Positions 34,583 through 43,352 are shown, counted from the stretch's first letter. The stretch: 64,000 bases of DNA from Cognatishimia activa (GCF_001458335.1 NZ_CYTO01000024.1:566857-630856); one strand, 5' to 3'. Program-made: numbers and translations. Notes: a model not told the origin generated them from the sequence alone.

Positions 34583-36397
34583 TTATTCCTCATACCACCA
34601 GATTTCCGGTGTCATCCAATAGCCTTCGCCATAAATCGGCGTGACTTCCGGGTACCGCATTTCCTTGATATGGGCAATGCGCCCTACCGCATAGTTCCAG
34701 AACGGGATCACATAGCGACCTGCCATCAAAGTGCGGTCCAGCGCTTTGGTTGCTGCGATGAAGTCCTCTTGGCTTTCTGACGTCAACATGGCGTTAATCA
34801 AACCATCCACCGCAGGAGACTTAACACCCATTAGGTTACGAGCGCCTTCTTTGTCGGCAGCTTCCGTGCCCCAATATAGGAATTGTTCGTTGCCTGGGCT
34901 TAGGGACAGACCGCGACGGAACCATGTGATGTCGAAATCATAGCTGCTGGTGCGCTCTGTGTATTGTGCGCCGTCCAATGCGTCGATCTTAAGCGCCACC
35001 CCCAAGCGATCCAGCGCTTCTTTATAGATATCAACCACGGTCTGGGTTTCCGTGTCGCCTTGGCGCAAGACAATGTTGAGCACCAATGGTTTACCTTCCT
35101 GGTCAACAAGCTCGCCGTCCGTGATGGTGAAGCCAGCGTCTTCAAGCAAGCTTGCTGCCTTGCGGATATTGGCGCGGTTGCGCGCTGTTCCGTCGGCGAC
35201 AGGCAAGTCGTAGCCCTCGACAGCGCCTTCTGGGAGTGCCGCCGCATGCTCGTTCAGGAAATCCAATACGCGGCCTTGTGCAGGGCCATGCTCCATTCCA
35301 AGAACTGAGTTGCTGAAGTAAGATGTGATGCGTGGCTGGCGGCCGCCGGTGATTGTGTCGTTGATGAACTCAAAGTTGAAGGCCTGAAGTAACGCCTCAC
35401 GGACGCGGATGTCATCCAGAGGCGCGCGGCGGGTATTCATGACTAGACCGGTCATGCCTGACGGTTTCTGATGTGTGAATTCAGATTTCACCACGTCGCC
35501 GGATTGTGCACGGGGGAAGTCATAGGCTGTCGCCCATTTCTCGGCGTTGAATTCACGCAAGAAACTGACTTCGCCCGCTTTGAAGGCTTCGTTCAATACG
35601 CCAGAGTCGCCAAAGAACTCAATCCGAAGCTCATCAAAATTGTGTGTTCCGCGTCGGAAAGGTAATTCTTTGCCCCAATAGTCGGGGTTTCGCGTGAGGG
35701 TGACATATCGGTTCGCTTCAAAGTCGCTGACCATATAGGGCGCTGTGCCCATTGGAACCTGCTCAAGCGTGCTGTCGTTGATGTCGATCCCGTCCCACTG
35801 GGCTTTCTTTAGGATGGGTCGCAAGCCAGCGATCAGAGCGAGCTCGCGATCCTCAACAGCGAAGGTTATGCGGACAGAGCGCTCGCCAGTTTGTTCGATG
35901 GTTTCGATTTTGTTCCAGAACCCGTGATAGCGTGGGTGACCCACGGTTCCGAGGGTTTCATAAGACCACAAAACATCTTCAACGGTGACCGGACTTCCAT
36001 CCCAGAATTTGGCCTCTGGACGCAGGGTGAACTCAACCCATTCGCGATTAGGGCCGGTCTCGATGCTTTCCGCCAAAAGGCCATAAAGCGCGAAAGGTTC
36101 ATCGCGATTTCGGCCCATGAGGCTTTCGTAAGCGAAAAAGCGTAACTGCCACGGCACTTTGCCTTTGCGCACGAATGGATTGAGCGAATCGAATCCGCCG
36201 CTATTGCCGGTGACGATTCGTCCACCTTTAGGTGCATCGGGGTTTGCATAGGGCAGAGAGACAAAATCCGCCGGAAGCTCTGGTTCCCCATACATAGCGA
36301 TTCCATGTTTGGGTTCTGCAATCGCGGTAGACCCCATGAAAATAAGAGCCAAAGCGGCGCTTTTTTGAATAAATCTGCGGAAACTCACTGATGCCAT
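34583..36397 (-). CDS. Peptide-binding protein of an ABC importer (family 5, YejA-like)
   Basis: The 604-residue protein has a signal peptide ending near STAIAEP and the family 5 solute-binding fold, with the YejA-type opening HGIAMYGEPELPADFVSLPY and NPDAPKGG. YejA delivers oligopeptides, including microcin C, to the YejBEF importer. Length is typical. The ATG at 36397 is chosen to expose the signal peptide. No permease or ATPase gene is adjacent, so it is an orphan binding protein, followed only by the entericidin-like gene. Confidence 0.88.
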   Translation of the reverse strand: MASVSFRRFIQKSAALALIFMGSTAIAEPKHGIAMYGEPELPADFVSLPYANPDAPKGGRIVTGNSGGFDSLNPFVRKGKVPWQLRFFAYESLMGRNRDEPFALYGLLAESIETGPNREWVEFTLRPEAKFWDGSPVTVEDVLWSYETLGTVGHPRYHGFWNKIETIEQTGERSVRITFAVEDRELALIAGLRPILKKAQWDGIDINDSTLEQVPMGTAPYMVSDFEANRYVTLTRNPDYWGKELPFRRGTHNFDELRIEFFGDSGVLNEAFKAGEVSFLREFNAEKWATAYDFPRAQSGDVVKSEFTHQKPSGMTGLVMNTRRAPLDDIRVREALLQAFNFEFINDTITGGRQPRITSYFSNSVLGMEHGPAQGRVLDFLNEHAAALPEGAVEGYDLPVADGTARNRANIRKAASLLEDAGFTITDGELVDQEGKPLVLNIVLRQGDTETQTVVDIYKEALDRLGVALKIDALDGAQYTERTSSYDFDITWFRRGLSLSPGNEQFLYWGTEAADKEGARNLMGVKSPAVDGLINAMLTSESQEDFIAATKALDRTLMAGRYVIPFWNYAVGRIAHIKEMRYPEVTPIYGEGYWMTPEIWWYEE

Positions 36398-36475
36398 CTG
36401 CCGAACAATCCCTCGTAGCCCTTGTTTCTTTGGGCTTAGCGTAACGAGGGATTCCTGCCATTTCAAACTTTTAGC

Positions 36476-36505
36476 TTGGACTCTGCGCGTGAGATTGCTT
36501 ATAAC
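36476..36505 (+). promoter_or_regulatory. Promoter of candidate small RNA
   Basis: TTGGAC (36476-36481) and TATAAC (36500-36505) are separated by 18 bases, a good match to a housekeeping promoter. Transcription would begin near 36512. Confidence 0.6.
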
Positions 36506-36511
36506 GGAGTC

Positions 36512-36588
36512 ACTGCTCGATAGGTTTCTTGCCTGTATGAAACCTGCCTCAATAACTTTACGCCCGCTTCGTGCGGGCGTTTTTTTTG
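36512..36588 (+). ncRNA. Candidate small RNA, about 77 nt
   Basis: The stretch has its own promoter upstream, a first hairpin with 7-bp arms AGGTTTC (36522-36528) and GAAACCT (36539-36545) around a 10-base loop TTGCCTGTAT, a single-stranded CTGCCTCAATAACTTT, and a strong terminator. It lies in the 325-base divergent spacer between the peptide-binding gene and 3-hydroxybutyrate dehydrogenase and contains no reading frame. The CU-rich linker could pair with ribosome binding sites. The alternative is an attenuated leader of the downstream dehydrogenase gene. Confidence 0.55.
36560..36587 (+). terminator. Strong terminator of the candidate small RNA
   Basis: An 8-bp stem ACGCCCGC / GCGGGCGT with loop TTCGT is followed by seven more T. 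It is plus-strand oriented, although no protein gene lies upstream on that strand. Confidence 0.9.
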
Positions 36589-36722
36589 GCAGAACGGTCT
36601 GAAATGAGGCACCCGTAGGAATACGGCCTGAGGCTCTGATCTGTGATTTCCCCTTATTTTGCTTATGCAGCATGTTATGTTGCAGCCGCAAAGCAGCGCA
36701 AAGAATTGAAGAGGACATTTCC

Positions 36723-37496
36723 ATGACAGTGCAGGGCAAGACGGCCATCATCACCGGATCAAATTCTGGAATCGGTTTGGGTGTAGCCCGCGAATTGGCC
36801 AAGGCCGGTTCCAATGTGGTTCTGAATTCTTTCACCGATCGGGATGAGGATCATGCGTTGGCGGCAGGGATTGCGGAAGAATTCGGGGTAACGGCCACTT
36901 ACGTTCAGGCGGATATGTCCAAAGGTGACCAATGTCGCGCGTTGATTGAGAAGGCCGGTGGCTGTGACATCTTGGTGAACAATGCAGGTATCCAGCACGT
37001 TGCTCCGATTGATCAGTTCCCGCAGGACAAATGGGACGCGATCATTGCGATCAATATGAATTCAGCTTTCCATACCATGGCAGCGGCATTGCCTGTCATG
37101 CGTGAACGCGGCTGGGGCCGGGTGGTAAACATCGCATCCGCCCACGGCTTGACCGCGTCGCCCTATAAGGCGGCTTATGTGGCCGCAAAACATGGGGTTG
37201 TTGGGATGACCAAGACCGTAGCTTTGGAAACGGCACAAGAGCCGATCACCTGTAATGCGGTCTGCCCGGGCTATGTGCTGACGCCATTGGTTGAGGCGCA
37301 GATCCCTGACACGATGAAAGAATACAATATGAGCCGCGACGAGGTGGTGAAGAACGTCATGCTGACGCGCCAACCCTCTAAGGAGTTTGCGACCGTCGAG
37401 CAGATGGGCGGCACTGTTGTGTTCCTGTGTTCTGATGCAGCAGCTCAGATCACCGGGACAACGATCAGTGTCGATGGCGGTTGGACTGCGCTCTAA
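36723..37496 (+). CDS. bdhA: 3-hydroxybutyrate dehydrogenase
   Basis: The 257-residue short-chain dehydrogenase has the cofactor motif TGSNSGIGLG, NNAGIQHV, the catalytic serine in NIASAHG and the YxxxK pair in YKAAYVAAKHG. The sequence TASPYKAAYVAAKHGVVGMT and the C-terminal SVDGGWTAL fit D-3-hydroxybutyrate dehydrogenase, which interconverts 3-hydroxybutyrate and acetoacetate in polyhydroxybutyrate use. The start is set by GAGGA eight bases upstream of ATG 36723. The patatin gene follows after 82 bases. Confidence 0.88.
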   Translation: MTVQGKTAIITGSNSGIGLGVARELAKAGSNVVLNSFTDRDEDHALAAGIAEEFGVTATYVQADMSKGDQCRALIEKAGGCDILVNNAGIQHVAPIDQFPQDKWDAIIAINMNSAFHTMAAALPVMRERGWGRVVNIASAHGLTASPYKAAYVAAKHGVVGMTKTVALETAQEPITCNAVCPGYVLTPLVEAQIPDTMKEYNMSRDEVVKNVMLTRQPSKEFATVEQMGGTVVFLCSDAAAQITGTTISVDGGWTAL

Positions 37497-37518
37497 GCGA
37501 GAATTGCACTCTCAAAGA

Positions 37519-37537
37519 TGAGGGGCGTTGCCCCTCA
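37519..37537 (+). terminator. Hairpin after 3-hydroxybutyrate dehydrogenase
   Basis: Arms TGAGGGGC and GCCCCTCA form an 8-bp stem with loop GTT. No T run follows at once; the repeat element with ATTTTT starts ten bases later. Confidence 0.6.
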
Positions 37538-37546
37538 AACTCCCCA

Positions 37547-37567
37547 GAGTATTTTTGCAAAGAAGAA
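37547..37567 (+). repeat. Post-hairpin repeat, copy 2
   Basis: This copy is identical over 21 bases to 22336-22356 and again follows a GC-rich hairpin. Its end also supplies part of the ribosome binding site (AAGGGA) of the patatin gene. Confidence 0.7.
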
Positions 37568-37578
37568 AGGGACGGGTT

Positions 37579-38619
37579 GTGGTTCGAATAAACCTGGCTT
37601 TGCAGGGCGGCGGTGCGCATGGTGCCTTTACCTGGGGGGTGCTGGATGTGCTATTGAGCGCGCCCAACATTGAGATTGCCGCAATCTCTGGGACGTCCGC
37701 TGGTGCTCTGAATGGGGCCGCCTTAAAAGCGGGTTTTCTTTCTGGTGGTGCGGAAGCCGCGCGGGAGAACTTGGACTGGCTATGGGGCAAGATGGGCGCA
37801 TTGTCAGGCCCCGCGGTCAGCCAATGGCTCGCAGGTTGGGGGATGGGCAGCTGGGGCGCGGGCGCGGTGGCCAAGGCGCTTGAGTATTCCGCGCCCTTTA
37901 TGATGGCTGATATGGCAAGCCGGATGATGTCGCCCTATGCCTATGGTCCCTTTTACAGTCATCCTTTAAAGCCAATTGCGGACGCCTTTTCCTATGAAAA
38001 AATCTGCGCGCAGGACGGACCGCAACTGTTTGTCTGCGCCACAAATGTGCGCACGGGTAAGGCGAGGGTGTTTACCCGTGAAGAGATCAGCACCGATGTG
38101 ATCTTGGCGTCGGCCTGCCTGCCGACCCTGTTTCAGGCCGTCGAGATTGACGATCCGCAAACCGGCCAGCGCGATGCGTTTTGGGATGGGGGCTATACGG
38201 GCAACCCAGCGCTATGGCCGTTTTTTGAGCCGCATTTGCCCGATGATATTCTGATTGTGAATATCAATCCGATTGAACGCGCAGCGACGCCAGTCACGCC
38301 GCAGCAAATTCAGTCGCGTATGAATGAGATCAGCTTTAACTCTTCTTTGTTGAGTGAGTTAAGGGCGATCTCTTTTGCAAAACGGTTGATTCATCAAGGT
38401 GCCATCAAAGAAGGCGACATGAAGGATGTGAATATCCATATGATCGCTGATGATGAGCTGATGAATGAGCTGTCTGCGGCCACAAAAATGGTGCCGGTTC
38501 CGACGATTTTGACAGAGCTTAAACATGCGGGCCAAAGGGCCGCGCGCAGTTTCTTAGAACATCATCGCGACAAGATCGGCAAAGAGAGTTCCGTCGACAT
38601 CTCTGCCATGTATGGCTGA
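37579..38619 (+). CDS. Patatin-like phospholipase
   Basis: The 346-residue protein has the patatin motifs: the oxyanion segment LQGGGAHGAFTWGVL, the nucleophile elbow GTSAGALNG, and the catalytic aspartate in WDGGYTGNP. Patatins use a Ser-Asp dyad to cleave acyl esters of lipids. It starts at GTG 37579, six bases after AAGGGA; an upstream TTG would include the repeat element. Because it follows 3-hydroxybutyrate dehydrogenase, a link to polyhydroxybutyrate breakdown is possible: several PHB-associated patatins exist. That link is inference. Confidence 0.88.
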   Translation: MVRINLALQGGGAHGAFTWGVLDVLLSAPNIEIAAISGTSAGALNGAALKAGFLSGGAEAARENLDWLWGKMGALSGPAVSQWLAGWGMGSWGAGAVAKALEYSAPFMMADMASRMMSPYAYGPFYSHPLKPIADAFSYEKICAQDGPQLFVCATNVRTGKARVFTREEISTDVILASACLPTLFQAVEIDDPQTGQRDAFWDGGYTGNPALWPFFEPHLPDDILIVNINPIERAATPVTPQQIQSRMNEISFNSSLLSELRAISFAKRLIHQGAIKEGDMKDVNIHMIADDELMNELSAATKMVPVPTILTELKHAGQRAARSFLEHHRDKIGKESSVDISAMYG

Positions 38620-39384
38620 TTATTCCGCTGCCTTTTGCGCCGTGTCTTCTAGGTCCAGCATTGGCTGGCTTGGGTCTTTCGCATTTGGATAAACAAGACC
38701 TGCGGAGATCACCAGTTTTGCTGCATCTTCCACCGACATGTCGAGCTCGATAATGTCGCTTTTTGGGAAGAACAACAGGAAGCCCGATGTTGGATTCGGT
38801 GTTGTGGGCACAAAGACCGACATGAGTTGATCCTCATGTGGCGCGCGTTCATTCACTTCGCCTTTGGCTGTTGTCGAAATGAAACCCACCGCCCAAATGC
38901 CTTTACGCGGATATTGCACAAGGCAGGCTTTTTCAAAACTACGGTCCGCTTGGGCAAAGACGGTTTCTGCGATCTGCTTCACACCCGAATAGATGGAACG
39001 CACGACTGGCATGCGATCGACCAGGTTTTCAGCGTAGCGGATCAGGGAACGGCCCATCAGGCCTTTTGCGATCCAGCCGATGAAAACCGTAAAGATCAGG
39101 AAGAAGACAACACCAACGCCGCGGATGTTGATTTTCACATCCTCACCGATCCAAGCATTGTAGCGCTCGGAGCCGATCACATAGCGCACCAGATTGTCCG
39201 GTTGATAGAAGTCCGGCACGAAGGGCAGAACAAACCCATCGACCCAACCAATAAAGGTCCAGATCAGCCAAATGGTGAACGCTACCGGCGCGATCACCAC
39301 AAGGCCCGTTAGAAACGACGAGCGCAGCCGGGCGAGAAAGCCAGGTTTGGAAGGGGCGACTGGTTCGTCAAAGGGTGTGGTCAT
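38620..39384 (-). CDS. DUF502 membrane protein
   Basis: The 254-residue protein has two membrane helices (about residues 20-45 and 80-105) and the DUF502 segments FLTGLVVIAPVAFTIWLIWT and PVVRSIYSGVKQI. Plant homologues of this family are membrane proteins of the LCV type; the bacterial role is unknown. Its stop codon directly abuts the patatin stop codon in a convergent arrangement. Function is not assigned. Confidence 0.87.
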   Translation of the reverse strand: MTTPFDEPVAPSKPGFLARLRSSFLTGLVVIAPVAFTIWLIWTFIGWVDGFVLPFVPDFYQPDNLVRYVIGSERYNAWIGEDVKINIRGVGVVFFLIFTVFIGWIAKGLMGRSLIRYAENLVDRMPVVRSIYSGVKQIAETVFAQADRSFEKACLVQYPRKGIWAVGFISTTAKGEVNERAPHEDQLMSVFVPTTPNPTSGFLLFFPKSDIIELDMSVEDAAKLVISAGLVYPNAKDPSQPMLDLEDTAQKAAE

Positions 39385-39483
39385 CGGGTGCTCATTGTCT
39401 TTCTGGCTAGATAGGTTCTCTGGCCTGAGCCTTCAATAACGCGAGAATGACGATGCGTTAACCCTTCAAATCACATTCTCGAT

Positions 39484-40404
39484 CTAAATCGCTTGCTCCA
39501 AATCAGAATGCGCCTTTGCAATTGCCGCTGCCAGACGCGCGTTGTTCAAAACCAAGGCGATGTTTGCTTCCAAAGAACGCCCTTCAGTGAGTTCAAAGAT
39601 TCGCGCGAGCAGGAATGGCGTCACGCCTTTGCCTGCGACGCCTTGCTCTTCGGCTTCTTGAGTGGCTTGCGCGATGATCGGGGCGAGCTCTTCCGCTGGG
39701 ATTTCGGCGTCTTTCGGGATCGGGTTGGCGATCAATTGGCCACCGGGAAGACCCATCGCGGTGCGCATCGCTTGGCTTGCGGCGATCTCTTCTGCTGTGT
39801 TCAAGCGCAATGGCGCTTTAAGCCCTGCGCTTTGGGACCAGAAGGCTGGGAAGGCATCTTGGCCGTAAGCGATCACTGGGACGCCTTGGGTTTCCAGGAC
39901 TTCCAATGTTTTCGGGATATCAAGAATGGCTTTTGCGCCCGCCGCCACAACGCTGACGGGGGTTGCCGCCAGCTCTGTGAGATCGGCAGAAATGTCAAAG
40001 CTTAGCTCAGCGCCTTTGTGTACGCCGCCAATGCCGCCGGTCGCAAAGACTTTGATGCCCGCAAGATGCGCGCCGATCATGGTGGCTGCGACGGTGGTTG
40101 CGCCCGTGCGTCCTGTTGCCATGCAAACAGGCATATCGGCGCGGGAGACTTTCATCACATCTTTCGCCGTTGCGAGCGCTTCAAGTTGCGCATCATCCAA
40201 ACCAATGTGCAGCGTGCCATTCAAAACCGCAATGGTGGCCGGTGTCGCGCCGTTTTCGCGGACTGTTGCCTCTACTTTGCGCGCCACTTCCACGTTTTGT
40301 GGGTAAGGCATGCCGTGAGTGATGATGGTGCTTTCCAAAGCGACAATAGGCGCTCCCGCGTCTTTGGCTTTGGCGACTTCGGGGGACATAACAAACAGCG
40401 TCAT
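39484..40404 (-). CDS. psuG: Pseudouridine-5'-phosphate glycosidase
   Basis: PsuG splits pseudouridine 5'-phosphate into uracil and ribose 5-phosphate. The 306-residue protein has the family segments VALESTIITHGMPYPQN, FATGGIGGVHKG and the lysine-containing catalytic loop. Its start overlaps the psuK stop (ATGA), so kinase and glycosidase are co-translated, giving a complete pseudouridine degradation route once pseudouridine is inside the cell. Confidence 0.95.
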   Translation of the reverse strand: MTLFVMSPEVAKAKDAGAPIVALESTIITHGMPYPQNVEVARKVEATVRENGATPATIAVLNGTLHIGLDDAQLEALATAKDVMKVSRADMPVCMATGRTGATTVAATMIGAHLAGIKVFATGGIGGVHKGAELSFDISADLTELAATPVSVVAAGAKAILDIPKTLEVLETQGVPVIAYGQDAFPAFWSQSAGLKAPLRLNTAEEIAASQAMRTAMGLPGGQLIANPIPKDAEIPAEELAPIIAQATQEAEEQGVAGKGVTPFLLARIFELTEGRSLEANIALVLNNARLAAAIAKAHSDLEQAI

Positions 40405-41294
40405 TTTGGGCTGCCTCCTGATACATAGGTTGCCGCCGCGCGCAGGGCGCGGTTGAGGCTGTCTTCTCGGTTTGCGCCATCGTTTTCAGAGGCGATATGG
40501 GCGGCCATGAATGTGTCACCCGCGCCGGTCACTCGGGTCACCATGACCGATGGTGGGATTTGTGTGATGATGCCATCAGGCGTTGCGTCACTGGCGCTAT
40601 TGCCGCCATCAGTCACAAGGGCGCGGCGCGCGCCACGATCTAGCAAGCCCTTGGCGGCTTCCTCTGAGGAGGTGAATTCTTTTTGGCAAAGCAGGCCCGC
40701 TTCCTCGAGGTTCACATAGAGTGTCGCACGGTCGTGCACGAGGAACGGCAGAAGGCGTTCCGCTTTGCCGGGGCTTGCCGGGGCCACGCGCAGGTCCGCT
40801 TTGGCAAAGGCCGGGCTCACGGCGATCTTTTCGAGCAAGCGCTGGGTCAGGTTTCCGTCCAACGCGATGAAGCCTTCATAAGGCGCATCATCGCTGCCCA
40901 AAGTGCCATCATTCAAAGCCCGCAGAATTTTGCTGCCAGCCGCTTCTAGCGAATGCGCGTCGGCAATGGCTGCGATCAAACCGTTTGCGCCTTCCACAGC
41001 CATGTAACGGTCTGTTGGTAGGTCTTCAGATCGGTAGACATGGGTGGTGTCCATGCCCAACTCTTCACAGGCCTGAATCAATTCATCGCCCTGAGTGTCC
41101 CGGCCGATTGCCGTCAAGAGCGAGGCTTTTAGGCCAAAGCGCGCCAGCGTCATGGCGATGTTCATGGCAACACCGCCGGGAAGGCGCGTGATGCGGCCAG
41201 CGACGTCAGAGCCTTGGCGCATGTGAACCGGGGCACGGCCGATCACGTCCCAAAGAACGGAGCCGATGCAGAGAATGTCATGTGATTTGCTCAT
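40401..41294 (-). CDS. psuK: PfkB-family kinase, probable pseudouridine kinase
   Basis: The 297-residue protein is a ribokinase-like PfkB sugar kinase, with LPGGVAMNIAMTLARFG near the N-terminus and the ATP and catalytic-base signature RVTGAGDTFMAAH near the end. Because it overlaps psuG, its substrate is inferred to be pseudouridine, which it phosphorylates at the 5' position. Without that context it could only be called a PfkB kinase. It lies 45 bases downstream of the DUF4198 gene. Confidence 0.88.
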   Translation of the reverse strand: MSKSHDILCIGSVLWDVIGRAPVHMRQGSDVAGRITRLPGGVAMNIAMTLARFGLKASLLTAIGRDTQGDELIQACEELGMDTTHVYRSEDLPTDRYMAVEGANGLIAAIADAHSLEAAGSKILRALNDGTLGSDDAPYEGFIALDGNLTQRLLEKIAVSPAFAKADLRVAPASPGKAERLLPFLVHDRATLYVNLEEAGLLCQKEFTSSEEAAKGLLDRGARRALVTDGGNSASDATPDGIITQIPPSVMVTRVTGAGDTFMAAHIASENDGANREDSLNRALRAAATYVSGGSPK

Positions 41295-41339
41295 AAATCC
41301 GCTTTTGGACCGTTTGGTCAGTTCTTACAAGCGGTGTTC

Positions 41340-42152
41340 TTAGTTGGGCACGGCAAAAGTCAGTGCTGCCCAAAGACTTTCCCAATCCAGTTCCAAATTT
41401 TCAGCCAACGCAGCGGAAGGCCGGCGTAAAACGACAGAGTCGATCAGATAGCGATGGCCGGGTTCTACTGGAACCAGAACATGGCCGACCGGATCTGTTC
41501 GGAGCAATGTGATGGTCACAAGCCCATCGGGTGACTTCTCAAATACCTCGACCTGAGCCCCTGCGCGCGGAGAGCCTTGATAGAAGAGCTGTAAAGGCAA
41601 ACCATCCGATAGATCGTCGACATAGGGGTTCTTCAGCGCGACAAACTCGATTTCCAATCCCGCGTAGTCATCGACCCCGACACCTGTTCCAAGCGCCACC
41701 AATGACTTTGCATAGCGCCGATAGCCTTCCTTGATTGGATAGATAGGATCGGGCAGGGCGGATGTGTCGAGCTCCTTGTGGTCGACAAAGGCCTGAAACT
41801 TTTCCGGTTTTTGGTAGGTCAGACTGGACAGCGTGGTCTCATGGATGATGCGCAACAGCCCGTTTTGCGATGGAGAGACTTTGATAGCGGGTCTATCCCC
41901 AGAACGCCGCACGATGTCTTGAACGTCTTCGCCCAGTCTCGTTTCAGACCGGGCAACCCGCCGTTCAAACCAACCGAGGGAAACCCCTTCAAATTCCTGA
42001 CCATTGCGAAAGTCCGCAATCACCGCTTCACCAGTTTCCACTTGAAACTTCTGAGGTTCGATCCAAAACTCATGGGCGAAGCAGGGGGTGGCGCATAGCG
42101 CTGCCAGTACACAAGATTTGAGTAGGCGTATGTATTTCAATCCAAAAAGCAT
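41340..42152 (-). CDS. DUF4198-like periplasmic protein
   Basis: The 270-residue protein has a signal peptide, LLKSCVLAALCATPCFA, cleaved before HEFWIEPQKF. The mature start HEFW and the beta-rich body fit the DUF4198/NikM-like group, which includes periplasmic partners of metal uptake. ATG 42152 is the best start, but no ribosome binding site is seen and a TTG at 42140 is possible. It is head-to-head with the HupE-like gene, sharing the palindromic CATG at 42150-42153. A role in metal handling is inference. Confidence 0.65.
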   Translation of the reverse strand: MLFGLKYIRLLKSCVLAALCATPCFAHEFWIEPQKFQVETGEAVIADFRNGQEFEGVSLGWFERRVARSETRLGEDVQDIVRRSGDRPAIKVSPSQNGLLRIIHETTLSSLTYQKPEKFQAFVDHKELDTSALPDPIYPIKEGYRRYAKSLVALGTGVGVDDYAGLEIEFVALKNPYVDDLSDGLPLQLFYQGSPRAGAQVEVFEKSPDGLVTITLLRTDPVGHVLVPVEPGHRYLIDSVVLRRPSAALAENLELDWESLWAALTFAVPN

Positions 42153-43293
42153 GGCACACAAGCTGGCGCATTTGCTGATTTTGTCAATCTTCTCGGTATG
42201 CGTTGGTGTGGCAGCTTTCGCGCCGCAAAACGCGCGGGCCCATGAACTCAATCCCACGGTGATGGATTACATCGTCGAAGACGGGGTTTTGACCATGGCG
42301 CTGCGGTTAAATGCCGAGGCGTTTTTGGCAGATCTAGATCTGGATGGTCTGGCTGACACTAACGATGCGGACGGGGTTGGCGGTTATGATTCCCTGCAAG
42401 ACGCACCGGGTGTGGATATTCAGGCGATGTTCACGAAGAAGGTCGGTGGGTTTCTGGAAGGCCTTTCTGTCAACGCAGATGAAACACCGCTGAAATTAGA
42501 TCTGGTGTCGATCCAAACCCCAGCGATTGCCCTGCCTGAAGTCGCGCGTCTTAGCGAAGTGACGTTCACATCAGACGTCCCGCGCAGCACGCAAGCACTG
42601 ACCATGGCATGGGGGCAGGGATATGGCGAGATAGTTATTCGCCAGCAAGGCGTTGATGAACCCTATACAGGCTTTCTTGTCGGCGGTGAGGTCACGCCTC
42701 CAATTGCGATCTATGGCGGCGCGGCTTTGACGGGATGGGAGACGTTTGTCGGCTATATACCCGTTGGGTTCGATCATATTCTGCCCAAAGGGCTGGATCA
42801 TATTTTATTTGTGTTGGGCTTATTCTTCTTATCTCTGCGCATGGGAGCCTTGCTGTGGCAGGTGACGGCCTTTACCGCAGCGCACACGGTCACATTGGCC
42901 CTTGGCGCTTTGGGGATCGTGAATGTGCCCGGCAGCATCGTGGAGCCGATCATCGCTGCATCGATCGTCTATGTCGCGGTGGAGAACATATTCTCTAACG
43001 GATTAAACAAATGGCGACCAATTGTGGTCTTTGCCTTTGGCTTGTTGCACGGGCTTGGGTTTGCCTCAGTTCTGGGGGATTTTGGCCTTCCAACGGGGCA
43101 ATTTATCCCAGCGCTTCTGGGCTTTAACATAGGGGTGGAACTTGGTCAGCTGACCGTGATTGCCATCGCGTTTCTGGCCGTCGGGCTCTTGTTCGGTAAC
43201 AAGCCTTGGTACAAGAGCTATATCGCAAACCCCGCATCAGCAGTCATTGCGCTGGTCGGGGCCTATTGGGTGATCGAACGGGTGTTTTTGTAG
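42151..43293 (+). CDS. HupE/UreJ-like membrane protein with Ca-binding-like loop
   Basis: The 380-residue protein has a signal peptide ending near NARA-HELNP, a periplasmic domain (about 30-210), and about six membrane helices with the HupE/UreJ pattern of histidines: GFDHILPKGLDHILFV, FTAAHTVTLAL and GLLHGLGFAS. HupE proteins import nickel or related metals. The periplasmic domain contains DLDLDGLADTNDADG, an Asp-rich loop like EF-hand or thrombospondin type 3 calcium sites. ATG 42151 or ATG 42130 (preceded by AGTAGG) may be the start. Metal and partners are unproven. Confidence 0.8.
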   Translation: MAHKLAHLLILSIFSVCVGVAAFAPQNARAHELNPTVMDYIVEDGVLTMALRLNAEAFLADLDLDGLADTNDADGVGGYDSLQDAPGVDIQAMFTKKVGGFLEGLSVNADETPLKLDLVSIQTPAIALPEVARLSEVTFTSDVPRSTQALTMAWGQGYGEIVIRQQGVDEPYTGFLVGGEVTPPIAIYGGAALTGWETFVGYIPVGFDHILPKGLDHILFVLGLFFLSLRMGALLWQVTAFTAAHTVTLALGALGIVNVPGSIVEPIIAASIVYVAVENIFSNGLNKWRPIVVFAFGLLHGLGFASVLGDFGLPTGQFIPALLGFNIGVELGQLTVIAIAFLAVGLLFGNKPWYKSYIANPASAVIALVGAYWVIERVFL

Positions 43294-43350
43294 GGTGGGG
43301 TTTTACCCCACCTAAAACCGGTAGAACGGTGGGGTGAAACCCCACCCTAC
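43290..43350. repeat. Nested REP-like palindrome
   Basis: Outer arms of 14 bases (GTAGGGTGGGGTTT at 43290-43303 and its complement at 43337-43350) enclose inner 8-base arms (ACCCCACC at 43305-43312, GGTGGGGT at 43328-43335). The unit can fold as one long stem or as two hairpins. It overlaps the HupE-like stop codon and ends three bases before the convergent ThiE-like stop, so it can act as a bidirectional terminator. Confidence 0.8.
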
Positions 43351-43352
43351 GT

